From NCBI RefSeq assembly GCF_014651375.1, contig NZ_BMWT01000001.1:663501-727500 (forward strand): a stretch of 64,000 bases of DNA, given 5' to 3'. The notes under the pieces are model-generated. The model searched no databases, was not told the DNA's origin, and worked only from the letters and a program-made list of their open reading frames with translations. The stretch is from Tateyamaria omphalii (GTDB taxonomy: Bacteria > Pseudomonadota > Alphaproteobacteria > Rhodobacterales > Rhodobacteraceae). The translations under genes were made by a program, and so were the position numbers. Shown in pieces: positions 17,457-25,325 of the stretch. How positions within the stretch are numbered: the first letter of the stretch is position 1; each line of letters begins with the position of its first letter.

Positions 17457-18064
17457 CGCATCATGCCTTTGGCGCGGATGGTTTTGACGCTGTCGCGCGC
17501 GCCCATCGCGTCCATGAAGGCGCGAATTTTCGGGAAAGGTGCAAGGTCAACACCGTCACCTGGCAGCCATGAGCACACCATGAACAGGTATGCGTCCGCA
17601 ATTGTGATCTGGTCGCCTAGGATGAAGGGGCCAGTGAGGCATTCGTCTTCGACAAACTGGGCTGAGGCCGTCATCGTTTCGGGCACTTTTGCCTTCATGT
17701 CCTGCCAACTGGAGTCCTGATCGGCCCAGCGGTGGCCGCGCATCTTGTGGGCGTGGTTCACATGCATGGTTGAGGCAAGGTAGTACATCACGCTGCGCGC
17801 CTTGGCTGCGTCGATGGGGTTTGCGGGCAAAAGGGCAGGGGCTTGGGCCGCGATATAGTCGAGGATCGCACCTGTTTCCGTCAGTATCGTACCGTCTATT
17901 TCAAGAGCCGGAACGCGCCCCTTCGGATTGACCTTGGCATAGTCGGGCGATTGTTGATCGCCTGCGGCAAAGTCGAGCTGGTGCGTGTCATAGGCAAGCC
18001 CCGCCTCTTCCAGTGCGATGGCGACTGCAATCGAGATGGTGCCGGTTGCGTAGTAGAGTTTCAT
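17453..18064 (-). CDS. Glutathione S-transferase family protein
   Basis: A 203-residue GST with the thioredoxin-fold N-terminal domain (MKLYYATGTISIAVAIALEE, then NPKGRVPALEIDGTILTETG, containing the cis-proline and the ES/ET-type glutathione contact). A helical C-terminal domain follows, with ECLTGPFILGDQITIADAYL. It is first in the operon with saccharopine dehydrogenase and the ParB-like gene and overlaps the former by four bases. The substrate is unknown. Confidence 0.9.
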   Translation of the reverse strand: MKLYYATGTISIAVAIALEEAGLAYDTHQLDFAAGDQQSPDYAKVNPKGRVPALEIDGTILTETGAILDYIAAQAPALLPANPIDAAKARSVMYYLASTMHVNHAHKMRGHRWADQDSSWQDMKAKVPETMTASAQFVEDECLTGPFILGDQITIADAYLFMVCSWLPGDGVDLAPFPKIRAFMDAMGARDSVKTIRAKGMMR

Positions 18065-18088
18065 GGGCGGATCCTCGGATCTGGTGCG

Positions 18089-18742
18089 TTAGACATGCGT
18101 TTGCGCATGATGGCGGTCGGGGTGTTCGAGGTGTGGCACTGCATTGAACATTACGGGCGACCATGTGCCCCCGATGGGATGCAGCCGGTGCATCGAGGTG
18201 TTCATGATCGCGAGTGCCACGTTGGCCATGGCCGAAACCTCAAGCCCCAGATGCAGCCGCATTGTCATGGCGATCAGCCCGCCGGACGTAACAACGAGAG
18301 CTGGTCCTTCGCCCTCGCCAATCTCGGTCAGGGCGTCCTTGATCCGCGTCTCGAACTCGGAAAATCGTTCGGGCACATTTTCGAGCTTGTCGCTCTGCCA
18401 GTGGCTAAGAACCTTGGGGAAGTGGTGCACGAATTCGGAGGGTGCTGCCGGGATGGGAATCCCGTGTTCGGCTTCCAACGCTTCGGCCATCGTGAAGTAT
18501 TCCAGCTCGTTCAGGCGGGGGTCTTCTGTGGCTTTCATCCCAGTGTCCATACCGTTCGCGGTCTCGCGATGCCGTCGCAAGGTGCCGGTGTAGAGCCGTG
18601 TGTGGTGCTGATGCGTGGCGCGCATGTGGTCGCCCAGCCATGCCGCCTGTTGGTGGCCAAGGTCAGACAGCTGGTCGTAGCTCGCTTCGTCCTTGGCATG
18701 GGTGTTGGCTTGGCCGTGGCGGATCAGGGTAATGTGGGACAT
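18089..18742 (-). CDS. Histidine phosphatase family protein (phosphoglycerate mutase-like)
   Basis: A 217-residue protein with the catalytic RHG motif (ITLIRHGQANTHAKDEASYD), an ELEYFTMAEAL acidic segment and a late VVTSGGLIAMTM, in which the usual second catalytic His (SHGG) is replaced by Ser-Gly-Gly. If this replacement is real, activity may be reduced or changed. It probably acts on small phosphorylated metabolites. It is transcribed in the same direction as the GST operon and lies 24 bases upstream of it. Confidence 0.85.
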   Translation of the reverse strand: MSHITLIRHGQANTHAKDEASYDQLSDLGHQQAAWLGDHMRATHQHHTRLYTGTLRRHRETANGMDTGMKATEDPRLNELEYFTMAEALEAEHGIPIPAAPSEFVHHFPKVLSHWQSDKLENVPERFSEFETRIKDALTEIGEGEGPALVVTSGGLIAMTMRLHLGLEVSAMANVALAIMNTSMHRLHPIGGTWSPVMFNAVPHLEHPDRHHAQTHV

Positions 18743-18800
18743 GGGTGCCTGTTGAGTATTTCACTTCGTTCTAGGCGAGCGATGCGCATGTGGAAAGTGC

Positions 18801-18838
18801 GGGAGCCTCCGGCGGAAGTTTATTTTGCAAGATGAAGA
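18801..18838. repeat. Extragenic GGTATTTT-type repeat (copy 2)
   Basis: GGGAGCCTCCGGCGGAAGTT, TATTTTGCAAGATGAAG follows the same block order as the elements after cydB (in inverse) and after the formate dehydrogenase. It lies at the end of the AbrB-family gene. The associated hairpin is not obvious here. Confidence 0.45.
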
Positions 18839-18843
18839 CTGGA

Positions 18844-19887
18844 TCAGGCGCGTTTGAGGCGCCCGACGAAGGCGGGCAATAGGATTGTCAGGAACAATAG
18901 GCGGGAGACGTGCGCGGCAGCAACGAACCCGGGATTGGCCCCCAGCACGACGCCCATGGCGATCATCGTTTCCAAGCCGCCGGGGGCAAAGGCGATAAGC
19001 ACATGTGTCGGATCGAAGCCGAGCGCGTAGGCCACGGGCAGTGCGGCGGCCAGAGCCATGAGAACCGTCAGTGTTGTGACGGTGAGCCCGGCCAACAGAG
19101 ACGTTGCCAACGCCCTTCGTGTGATGCCGTTGAATCGGGCGCCGATCAGGGTGCCCACAGTCATCAGCCCCAGATAGCTGAGCCATGGGGCCATGACGCC
19201 CGGTGTGACCTCGGCCGCGTGACCGAGGCTGGAGGCGATCATGCCGCCGATCAGAAGCGGTGCAGGCAGGCCGATCTTGTCAAGAATGAACCCAAGGGCG
19301 AGGCCAGCGGCCAACAGTGTGACAAGGTGCAGCCAAGCCATCGGCGGACCGGGTGGCAACACTTGTCCGGTCATTTCAAAACCGAAGGCAAGGGCTATGG
19401 CAGGTACGGTGAGTGTAAGCGCGAGCAGCCGAACCGATTGGATTACGACGATGCGCGTGGTGTCGAGGTTCAGCCCCGTCGACAGCCCGACGACAAAACT
19501 CAGATGCCCCGGGGCAGAGGCAAGGTAAGCGCTGCGGTGGTCCAGCCCGAAGCCGTGTCGTAGCAACCGCCCGCAGAGCCAGAGCGTCGCCCAAAGCATC
19601 AGTCCCAGTGCGGCAAAGGCCAGCGGCCAGCGCAGCATGGCATCTGTTGCGTTGCTGTCCACGCCGCTGCCAATGCTGACGCCTACGAGCAGAAAGACAA
19701 GGTTGCGTACGGTGTCGTCGATGCCCGTCCGCAGCCCGGCGAGGGCGGCAAGGCTGACGATAAGCGCGGGTCCGGTCAGGACGGCGATGGGTGCGCCGAT
19801 GGCTTCTGCGATGGCGGCGCCGAGCCCTCCTACGATCAGGGTTTGTCCGGTGATGCGCAGGCTGGTGGGTGTAGGGCGGACAAGCAT
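18844..19887 (-). CDS. AbrB-family membrane protein (putative permease)
   Basis: A 347-residue protein of about ten hydrophobic segments with two similar halves, each with a Gly-rich helix pair (IVGGLGAAIAEAIGAPIAVL, LTGPALIVSLAALAGLR; LLIGGMIASSLGHAAEVTPG). This is the AbrB duplication family, often annotated as ammonia monooxygenase or as an AbrB regulator; neither name fits a polytopic membrane protein. The C-terminus contains FDPTHVLIAFAPGGLETMIA, the most conserved motif of the family. The transport substrate is unknown. It is divergent from the formate dehydrogenase gene. Confidence 0.85.
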   Translation of the reverse strand: MLVRPTPTSLRITGQTLIVGGLGAAIAEAIGAPIAVLTGPALIVSLAALAGLRTGIDDTVRNLVFLLVGVSIGSGVDSNATDAMLRWPLAFAALGLMLWATLWLCGRLLRHGFGLDHRSAYLASAPGHLSFVVGLSTGLNLDTTRIVVIQSVRLLALTLTVPAIALAFGFEMTGQVLPPGPPMAWLHLVTLLAAGLALGFILDKIGLPAPLLIGGMIASSLGHAAEVTPGVMAPWLSYLGLMTVGTLIGARFNGITRRALATSLLAGLTVTTLTVLMALAAALPVAYALGFDPTHVLIAFAPGGLETMIAMGVVLGANPGFVAAAHVSRLLFLTILLPAFVGRLKRA

Positions 19888-20036
19888 GCCCTTTGGCTAT
19901 CCTTGTTGCCGGGGGTGAGCAATGGTTGCGGATCGGAAACCCGCATGGCGCAAAACCGGCGTGCGGCGTCGGGATTGGGAGTCAACTGGTCTGGTGCGCT
20001 CGCCTATATCGGATGGGTAATAGGGAGATTTGGCGC

Positions 20037-22802
20037 ATGTCGGACAAGGTGACATTCACACTGGATGGGCAGGAAGTGCAGGCCGAAGCTGGCATGACCA
20101 TTTGGGAGGTTGCCAATGGTCGCGGTCTGGTGATCCCGCATTTGTGCCACAAGCCTGCGCCGGGTTATCGCCCCGACGGCAACTGCCGCGCCTGTATGGT
20201 CGAGATCGAAGGTGAGCGTGTTCTGGCGGCCTCGTGTATTCGCGAGCCGTCGGAAGGAATGGTTGTGACGACCAACTCCGCGCGGGCCGAGAATGCACGG
20301 AAGATGGTGGTCGAAATGTTGGTGGCAGACCAGCCCGAGCGGGATGTGGCCCACGACAAGTCTGCGCATCTTTGGGACATGGCCGAAATGAATGGCGTGT
20401 CAGAAAGCCGTTTTCCCAAATTGGAAGAGGGCCGCATTCCGCTGCTAGATGATTCCCATGTGGCGATGTCCGTCAATCTGGATGCCTGCATTCAATGCGG
20501 CCTTTGTGTCCGCGCCTGCCGCGAGGTTCAGGTCAATGACGTGATTGGTATGGCGGGGCGGGGGCATGACGCCTATCCGACCTTCGACTTTGCCGATCCG
20601 ATGGGCGAGTCGACCTGCGTTGCCTGTGGCGAGTGTGTACAGGCTTGCCCGACCGGTGCGCTGATGCCGTCGACCGTGGTTGACGATCAGCAAGTAGGCG
20701 ACAGTGCGGATTACGATGATGAGGTCGAGAGCATTTGTCCGTTCTGCGGGGTGGGTTGCCAGATTTCGCTGAAGGTGAAGGATGGCAAAGTCAAATATGT
20801 CGAGGGCATCAATGGCCCAGCGAACGAGGGTCGGCTGTGTGTGAAGGGCCGTTTTGGCTTTGACTATATCCACCATGATCACCGTCTGACCAAGCCGCTG
20901 ATCCGGCGCGACGATGCGCCCGCCAAAGGGTTGAACGTGGACCCCGGCAACTGGTCGACGCATTTCCGGGAAGCGTCTTGGGAAGAAGCGTTGGACTTTG
21001 CGGCGAATGGGCTGAAGGGTCGGGGCCGTGAGGTCGCCGGGTTTGGGTCGGCGAAGTGTACGAACGAGGAAGCCTACCTGTTTCAGAAAATGATCCGGCA
21101 GGGTTTTGGCCATAACAACGTCGATCACTGCACACGGCTGTGCCACGCGTCGTCCGTTGCGGCGTTGATGGAAAATGTAGGGTCGGGCGCGGTGACAGCG
21201 ACCTTCAACGAGATCGAGAATGCGGATGTGGCAATTGCCATCGGCTGCAACCCGATTGAGAACCACCCGGTGGCGGCTACATATTTCAAGCAATTCACCA
21301 AGCGTGGTGGGAAACTGATTGTGATGGACCCGCGCGGTCAGGCTTTGAAGCGCTTCGCCAGCCACATGCTACAGTTCCGGCCCGGCGCTGACGTCTCGAT
21401 GCTGAACGCGATCATGCATGTGATTGTCGAGGAGGGGCTGTACGACCAGCAATATATTGATGCCTACACCGAGAACTGGGAGGCAGAGAAAGAGCATCTG
21501 GCGGGCTTTACGCCCGAGAAGATGGCAGAGATTTGCGGGATAGAGGCGGATGTATTGCGTGATGTGGCACGCACCTTTGCCGGGGCGAAATCAGCGATGA
21601 TTTTCTGGGGCATGGGTGTGTCGCAGCACATCCATGGGACGGATAACTCGCGTTGCCTGATCTCGTTGGCGCTGATGACGGGGCAGGTGGGCCGCCCGGG
21701 CGCTGGGCTGCATCCGCTGCGGGGGCAAAACAATGTGCAGGGTGCGTCGGATGCAGGCCTGATCCCGATGTTCTTGCCCGACTACCAGACGGTGACGGAT
21801 GATGGCGTGCGGTCCGCTTTCACGGATGTTTGGGGCTCCGGCGACTTCTCGAACGAGAAGGGGCTGACCGTGACCGAGATCATGGATGCGGTCCATGCCG
21901 ATCAGATCAAGGCGATGTATATTTTGGGTGAGAACCCGGCCATGTCTGACCCGGATGTGGAGCATGCGCGGGATGCGCTGGCCAAGCTGGACCATCTGGT
22001 GGTGCAGGACATTTTTATTACCGAGACGGCGAACTATGCCGATGTGATTCTGCCTGCGTCGGCATTTGCTGAAAAGACGGGGACTGTGACCAATACGAAC
22101 CGTCAGGTTCAGATGGGCCGCCCCGCTGTACCGCCACCCGGCGAGGCCAAGGAAGACTGGTGGATCGAGGTGGAATTGGCGAAGCGTCTGGGCCTTGGCT
22201 GGACCTATGAGAGCCCGGCAGATGTGTTCGCCGAAATGAAGCTGAATATGAAGTCGCTGGACAATATCACCTGGGAGCGGCTGGAGGGGCAGAACGCGGT
22301 TACCTATCCGTCCCTGTCGCCGGATGATCCAGGTCAGGCCATCGTGTTTGGTGATGGGTTCCCGCGGCCGGATGGGCGTGCGCGATTTACACCTGCTGCG
22401 GTGATCCCGCCCGATGATGTGCCGGATGCCGACTATCCGATGATTATGACCACGGGGCGGCAACTGGAGCATTGGCATACCGGGTCAATGACTCGCCGCG
22501 CAACTGTACTGGATGCTGTTGAGCCGGAGGCAAACTGTTCGTTGCATCCATCTACCCTGCGAAAGCTGGGCGTGGTGCCGGGGGACATGGTGCGGCTGAC
22601 CACCAAGCGCGGATCAATCGAGATCATGGCGCGCGAGGACAGGGCGGTGTCGCCAGACATGGTATTCCTGCCCTTTGCCTTCGTGGAGGCGGCGGCAAAC
22701 ATCCTGACGAACCCGGCGGTGGACCCTTATGGCAAGATTCCGGAGTTCAAGTTCTCGGCCGTTCGGGTCGAGGCAGTAACCGGGGCGGTCGCAGCGGAGT
22801 GA
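20037..22802 (+). CDS. Formate dehydrogenase alpha subunit, molybdenum/cysteine type, with N-terminal ferredoxin modules
   Basis: A 921-residue oxidoreductase from the ATG at 20037. Residues about 1-80 are a 2Fe-2S ferredoxin-like domain (CHKPAPGYRPDGNCRACMVE). The two 4Fe-4S sites are CIQCGLCVRACREVQ and CVACGECVQACPTG. The molybdopterin domain begins near residue 232 (CPFCGVGC). DHCTRLCHASSVAAL supplies the active-site Cys at about residue 369 in place of selenocysteine. It should oxidise formate to CO2. No beta/gamma diaphorase subunits or fdhD/fdsD lie beside it, so its electron acceptor must be encoded elsewhere or be a ferredoxin or quinone partner. Confidence 0.92.
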   Translation: MSDKVTFTLDGQEVQAEAGMTIWEVANGRGLVIPHLCHKPAPGYRPDGNCRACMVEIEGERVLAASCIREPSEGMVVTTNSARAENARKMVVEMLVADQPERDVAHDKSAHLWDMAEMNGVSESRFPKLEEGRIPLLDDSHVAMSVNLDACIQCGLCVRACREVQVNDVIGMAGRGHDAYPTFDFADPMGESTCVACGECVQACPTGALMPSTVVDDQQVGDSADYDDEVESICPFCGVGCQISLKVKDGKVKYVEGINGPANEGRLCVKGRFGFDYIHHDHRLTKPLIRRDDAPAKGLNVDPGNWSTHFREASWEEALDFAANGLKGRGREVAGFGSAKCTNEEAYLFQKMIRQGFGHNNVDHCTRLCHASSVAALMENVGSGAVTATFNEIENADVAIAIGCNPIENHPVAATYFKQFTKRGGKLIVMDPRGQALKRFASHMLQFRPGADVSMLNAIMHVIVEEGLYDQQYIDAYTENWEAEKEHLAGFTPEKMAEICGIEADVLRDVARTFAGAKSAMIFWGMGVSQHIHGTDNSRCLISLALMTGQVGRPGAGLHPLRGQNNVQGASDAGLIPMFLPDYQTVTDDGVRSAFTDVWGSGDFSNEKGLTVTEIMDAVHADQIKAMYILGENPAMSDPDVEHARDALAKLDHLVVQDIFITETANYADVILPASAFAEKTGTVTNTNRQVQMGRPAVPPPGEAKEDWWIEVELAKRLGLGWTYESPADVFAEMKLNMKSLDNITWERLEGQNAVTYPSLSPDDPGQAIVFGDGFPRPDGRARFTPAAVIPPDDVPDADYPMIMTTGRQLEHWHTGSMTRRATVLDAVEPEANCSLHPSTLRKLGVVPGDMVRLTTKRGSIEIMAREDRAVSPDMVFLPFAFVEAAANILTNPAVDPYGKIPEFKFSAVRVEAVTGAVAAE

Positions 22803-22846
22803 TCTTGATGAGCGCCTGATGGCGCGCACGATTCACTTTTGTTGAT

Positions 22847-22898
22847 GAGGGGCTGTCTGCCCCTCAAACTCCCCGAAGGTATTTTGAGCCAGAAGAAG
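22847..22898. repeat. Hairpin plus extragenic GGTATTTT-type repeat (copy 3)
   Basis: GAGGGGC (22847-22853) pairs with GCCCCTC (22859-22865) around TGTCT. It is followed by AACTCCCCGAAGGTATTTTG and CCAGAAGAAG. The reverse complement matches the element after cydB block by block. It lies between convergent genes and probably ends the formate dehydrogenase transcript. Confidence 0.55.
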
Positions 22899-22907
22899 AG
22901 AACAGTC

Positions 22908-23090
22908 TCAGGTGCAATGGACGCCGGTTGGTACGAGTTCGAAGCCGGTGATTTCGAATTCGTACATATCGGAGCGGTCGGGCTTTTCTGCGCGAGCGAT
23001 CAGCTTGCCCGCGTCATTGGTATAAACTGCATGAGCCGTGTGCAGTGCGCGATAGCAATGTGTTCCGTCTGGATAGTAGTATTTGATCAT
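22908..23090 (-). CDS. Small hypothetical protein (60 residues)
   Basis: An open frame from ATG 23090 with codon use like the neighbouring genes and an AGAGG motif ten bases upstream. The product is MIKYYYPDGTHCYRALHTAH, then VYTNDAGKLIARAEKP and a YEFEITGFELVPTG tail. It is soluble, with two Cys (C12, C59) and many aromatics. I do not recognise a family. It is convergent with the formate dehydrogenase gene and divergent from the amidohydrolase. Confidence 0.6.
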   Translation of the reverse strand: MIKYYYPDGTHCYRALHTAHAVYTNDAGKLIARAEKPDRSDMYEFEITGFELVPTGVHCT

Positions 23091-23190
23091 TGATCAGCAG
23101 CCTCTTTTCTCAACTTTCTGGAACTTAAGCAGGTCTGGTGCCATGTTCCGGCAATAGCCAGCGGTTCGCGGTTGATAGGAGTAAACGAGC

Positions 23191-24378
23191 ATGATCAATC
23201 CTGACCGGTTTCTCAACGACCTGCATGCACTGTGCCGGTTTGGTGCCTCGGGTGTCGGCAAAGGTGTTGTGCGGCCCGCCTATTCCGAGGCTGACATCGC
23301 GGCGCGCGATTGGTTGGCGTCGCGGATTGCTGACGCCGGCTTGACGCCGCATTTTGACGCGATGGGGAACTTGTTTGGACTGGCTGAGGGGCCGTCGTTG
23401 CTGCTTGGGTCGCATTCCGACAGTCAGCCGCAAGGCGGGTGGCTGGACGGTGCCTTGGGTGTGGTTGCGGCCTTGGAGGTGGCGCGGGCAAGCGTCGAAG
23501 CCGGCGGACCTGCGATTTCGGTTGTGTCATTTCAGGACGAGGAGGGGCGCTATGGCGTCACGACCGGATCCAACGTGTGGTCTGGTGGGCTGTCTTTGGC
23601 CGATGCGGATGCGTTGCTTGACCATGACGATGTTTCGCTTGGACATGCGCGCGCGGTTGTTGGGGATCGTGCAGGCGCGTCCGTCGATCCGGCGCAGTTC
23701 ACCGGCTTTATCGAACTGCATATCGAGCAGGGCGCGACACTGGACACTGCGGGCGAGCAAATAGGTGTCGTGACCGACATTGTCGGCATTCGGGATCGAG
23801 TGATCACGCTGACCGGGCAACAGAACCATGCCGGCACGACGGCGATGGCGCTGCGGCGGGATGCGTTTCAGGGGTTGGTTGCATTTTCCAGCCGCTTGAA
23901 CGAGCGGTTGCGAAATGTGGTCACGCCGCAAACCGTGTGGACGATTGGGCATGTGGCGGTCAGCCCCAATGCGTCGTCCATCGTGCCGGGTCAGGTGCGC
24001 TTTTCCATGCAATGGCGGGATGCGGATGTGGTCCGGTTGGCGCGGATGGAGGCGGTGATCGAGGACACTCTGTCAGAGATCGCGGCAGAATTGGACCTTG
24101 GCGTCGAGAAAGGACCGCTGCTCGGATTGGAGCCAGTGGCGATGGATGCTGATCTGCGCGCCAAGCTTGAAGCCGGTGCCGAGATGGTCGCACCGGGAAA
24201 ATGGCGGCGAATGCCTTCGGGAGCCCTGCATGACGCGACAAATGTGGCCCGGTGTATGCCGGTTGCAATGCTGTTTGTGCCGTCAATCGGCGGCATCAGC
24301 CATGCGTTCGAGGAGGATACGAACGAGGCCGATCTTGTGGCGGGTCTGAAGGTATTGGCCCATGCCGCCGGACTTTAG
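23191..24378 (+). CDS. M20-family Zn-dependent amidohydrolase (N-carbamoyl-L-amino acid hydrolase/allantoate amidase type)
   Basis: A 395-residue hydantoinase/carbamoylase-family protein. The metal-binding residues sit in [20 protein letters not shown] (His and Asp), [14 protein letters not shown] (Glu-Glu) and [13 protein letters not shown] (His). The lid domain contains [17 protein letters not shown], and [14 protein letters not shown] supplies a further ligand. Members hydrolyse N-carbamoyl amino acids, ureidoglycolate/allantoate or beta-ureidopropionate. Substrate choice cannot be read with confidence. A link to purine degradation through puuD, 18 kb away, is possible but unproven. The stop overlaps the convergent WGR gene by four bases. 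Confidence 0.88.
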   Translation: MINPDRFLNDLHALCRFGASGVGKGVVRPAYSEADIAARDWLASRIADAGLTPHFDAMGNLFGLAEGPSLLLGSHSDSQPQGGWLDGALGVVAALEVARASVEAGGPAISVVSFQDEEGRYGVTTGSNVWSGGLSLADADALLDHDDVSLGHARAVVGDRAGASVDPAQFTGFIELHIEQGATLDTAGEQIGVVTDIVGIRDRVITLTGQQNHAGTTAMALRRDAFQGLVAFSSRLNERLRNVVTPQTVWTIGHVAVSPNASSIVPGQVRFSMQWRDADVVRLARMEAVIEDTLSEIAAELDLGVEKGPLLGLEPVAMDADLRAKLEAGAEMVAPGKWRRMPSGALHDATNVARCMPVAMLFVPSIGGISHAFEEDTNEADLVAGLKVLAHAAGL

Positions 24379-24596
24379 GCGGCGCGGGCGTATCCGCGCT
24401 TGATGGCCCGCTGTCTGTAGCGGTCGGCGGCGGTTGATGCGGCCCGCAGATCGCTATGGCAGGTCACACGTTGGCATGGCTTTCCGCCGATCAATCCCCA
24501 CTCGATAACCACGGATGCTTCGGCGAACAGGTTCAACGTGATTTCAACCCGGTAGAACCGGGTTTGACTGGAACGGTAGAGGAGTGCTTCAATCAT
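24375..24596 (-). CDS. WGR domain-containing protein
   Basis: A 73-residue protein consisting of a single WGR domain ([34 protein letters not shown], with the W-G-L form of the signature). WGR domains are found in poly(ADP-ribose) polymerases, where they contact DNA ends, and as stand-alone small proteins in alphaproteobacteria. The function of the stand-alone form is unknown. It overlaps the convergent amidohydrolase by four bases. Confidence 0.85.
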   Translation of the reverse strand: MIEALLYRSSQTRFYRVEITLNLFAEASVVIEWGLIGGKPCQRVTCHSDLRAASTAADRYRQRAIKRGYARAA

Positions 24597-24623
24597 GTTT
24601 CGATTCTGCCACGGGTTGAATCG

Positions 24624-25325
24624 TCATGTCCACTGCACATCGCCCAAAAAGATGTAACCGGCACCATAGATCGTTTTGATCAGGCGCGGGTTCTTGGGGT
24701 CTTCGCGCAGTTTTGTGCGCAAACGGCTGATGCGGACATCCATTGCCCGGTCAAAGCTGTCTCCGGCCCCGCCGCCCAGGCTCTCCTGCATCTGGGCCCG
24801 GCTGATCAGGCGTTTTGGCGCATCTAGAAACAGGCGCAAAACCTCACCTTCGGCATGAGAGAATGGTGTTTCCTGACCGGATTCATCCGTCAATGTGTAG
24901 CTGTCGAACGATGCCTCCCACCCATTGAAACGGGCGATCTGTCCTGTTTGTGTTGCTGTCTTGGGTGTGCGCAACCGCACCCGGATGCGGGCGACAACCT
25001 CCGCCGGATCGAAGGGTTTGATGATGTAGTCGTCGGCGCCCAATTCCAGACCGGTCACCCTGTCCTGCACCTGCGCCCGGCCCGAGATGATGATGACCGC
25101 TGCGCCCTGTTCTAGGGCGAGTTTGTGGACGAGGGTCAATCCATCGGTGTCCGGCAGACCCAGGTCGACAAGGCAGACATCGGGTTTGTGAGTTTTGAGC
25201 GCTGCTTCGAATGCTGCGGCGCGGGAAAAGGACAGGGTGCGAAACCCTGCTTCTTCCAAAGCGTCGGCTAGGATTGTGCGGATCGCGGGTTCATCGTCGA
25301 GGATCGTCACAAGTGGCTTGGTCAT
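24624..25325 (-). CDS. OmpR-family response regulator
   Basis: A 233-residue protein. The receiver domain has acidic pocket residues in VTILDDEPAIRTI, the phospho-acceptor Asp in VCLVDLGLPDTDGL and the Lys in DDYIIKPFDPAEV. A winged-helix DNA-binding domain occupies residues about 130-230 (FSHAEGEVLRLFLDAPKRLI, DVRISRLRTKLREDPKNPRL, IKTIYGAGYIFLG). Its start overlaps the stop of the upstream sensor kinase gene by four bases, so the two form a cotranscribed pair. The probable target is the divergent acyl-CoA synthetase/Liv cluster. Confidence 0.94.
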   Translation of the reverse strand: MTKPLVTILDDEPAIRTILADALEEAGFRTLSFSRAAAFEAALKTHKPDVCLVDLGLPDTDGLTLVHKLALEQGAAVIIISGRAQVQDRVTGLELGADDYIIKPFDPAEVVARIRVRLRTPKTATQTGQIARFNGWEASFDSYTLTDESGQETPFSHAEGEVLRLFLDAPKRLISRAQMQESLGGGAGDSFDRAMDVRISRLRTKLREDPKNPRLIKTIYGAGYIFLGDVQWT

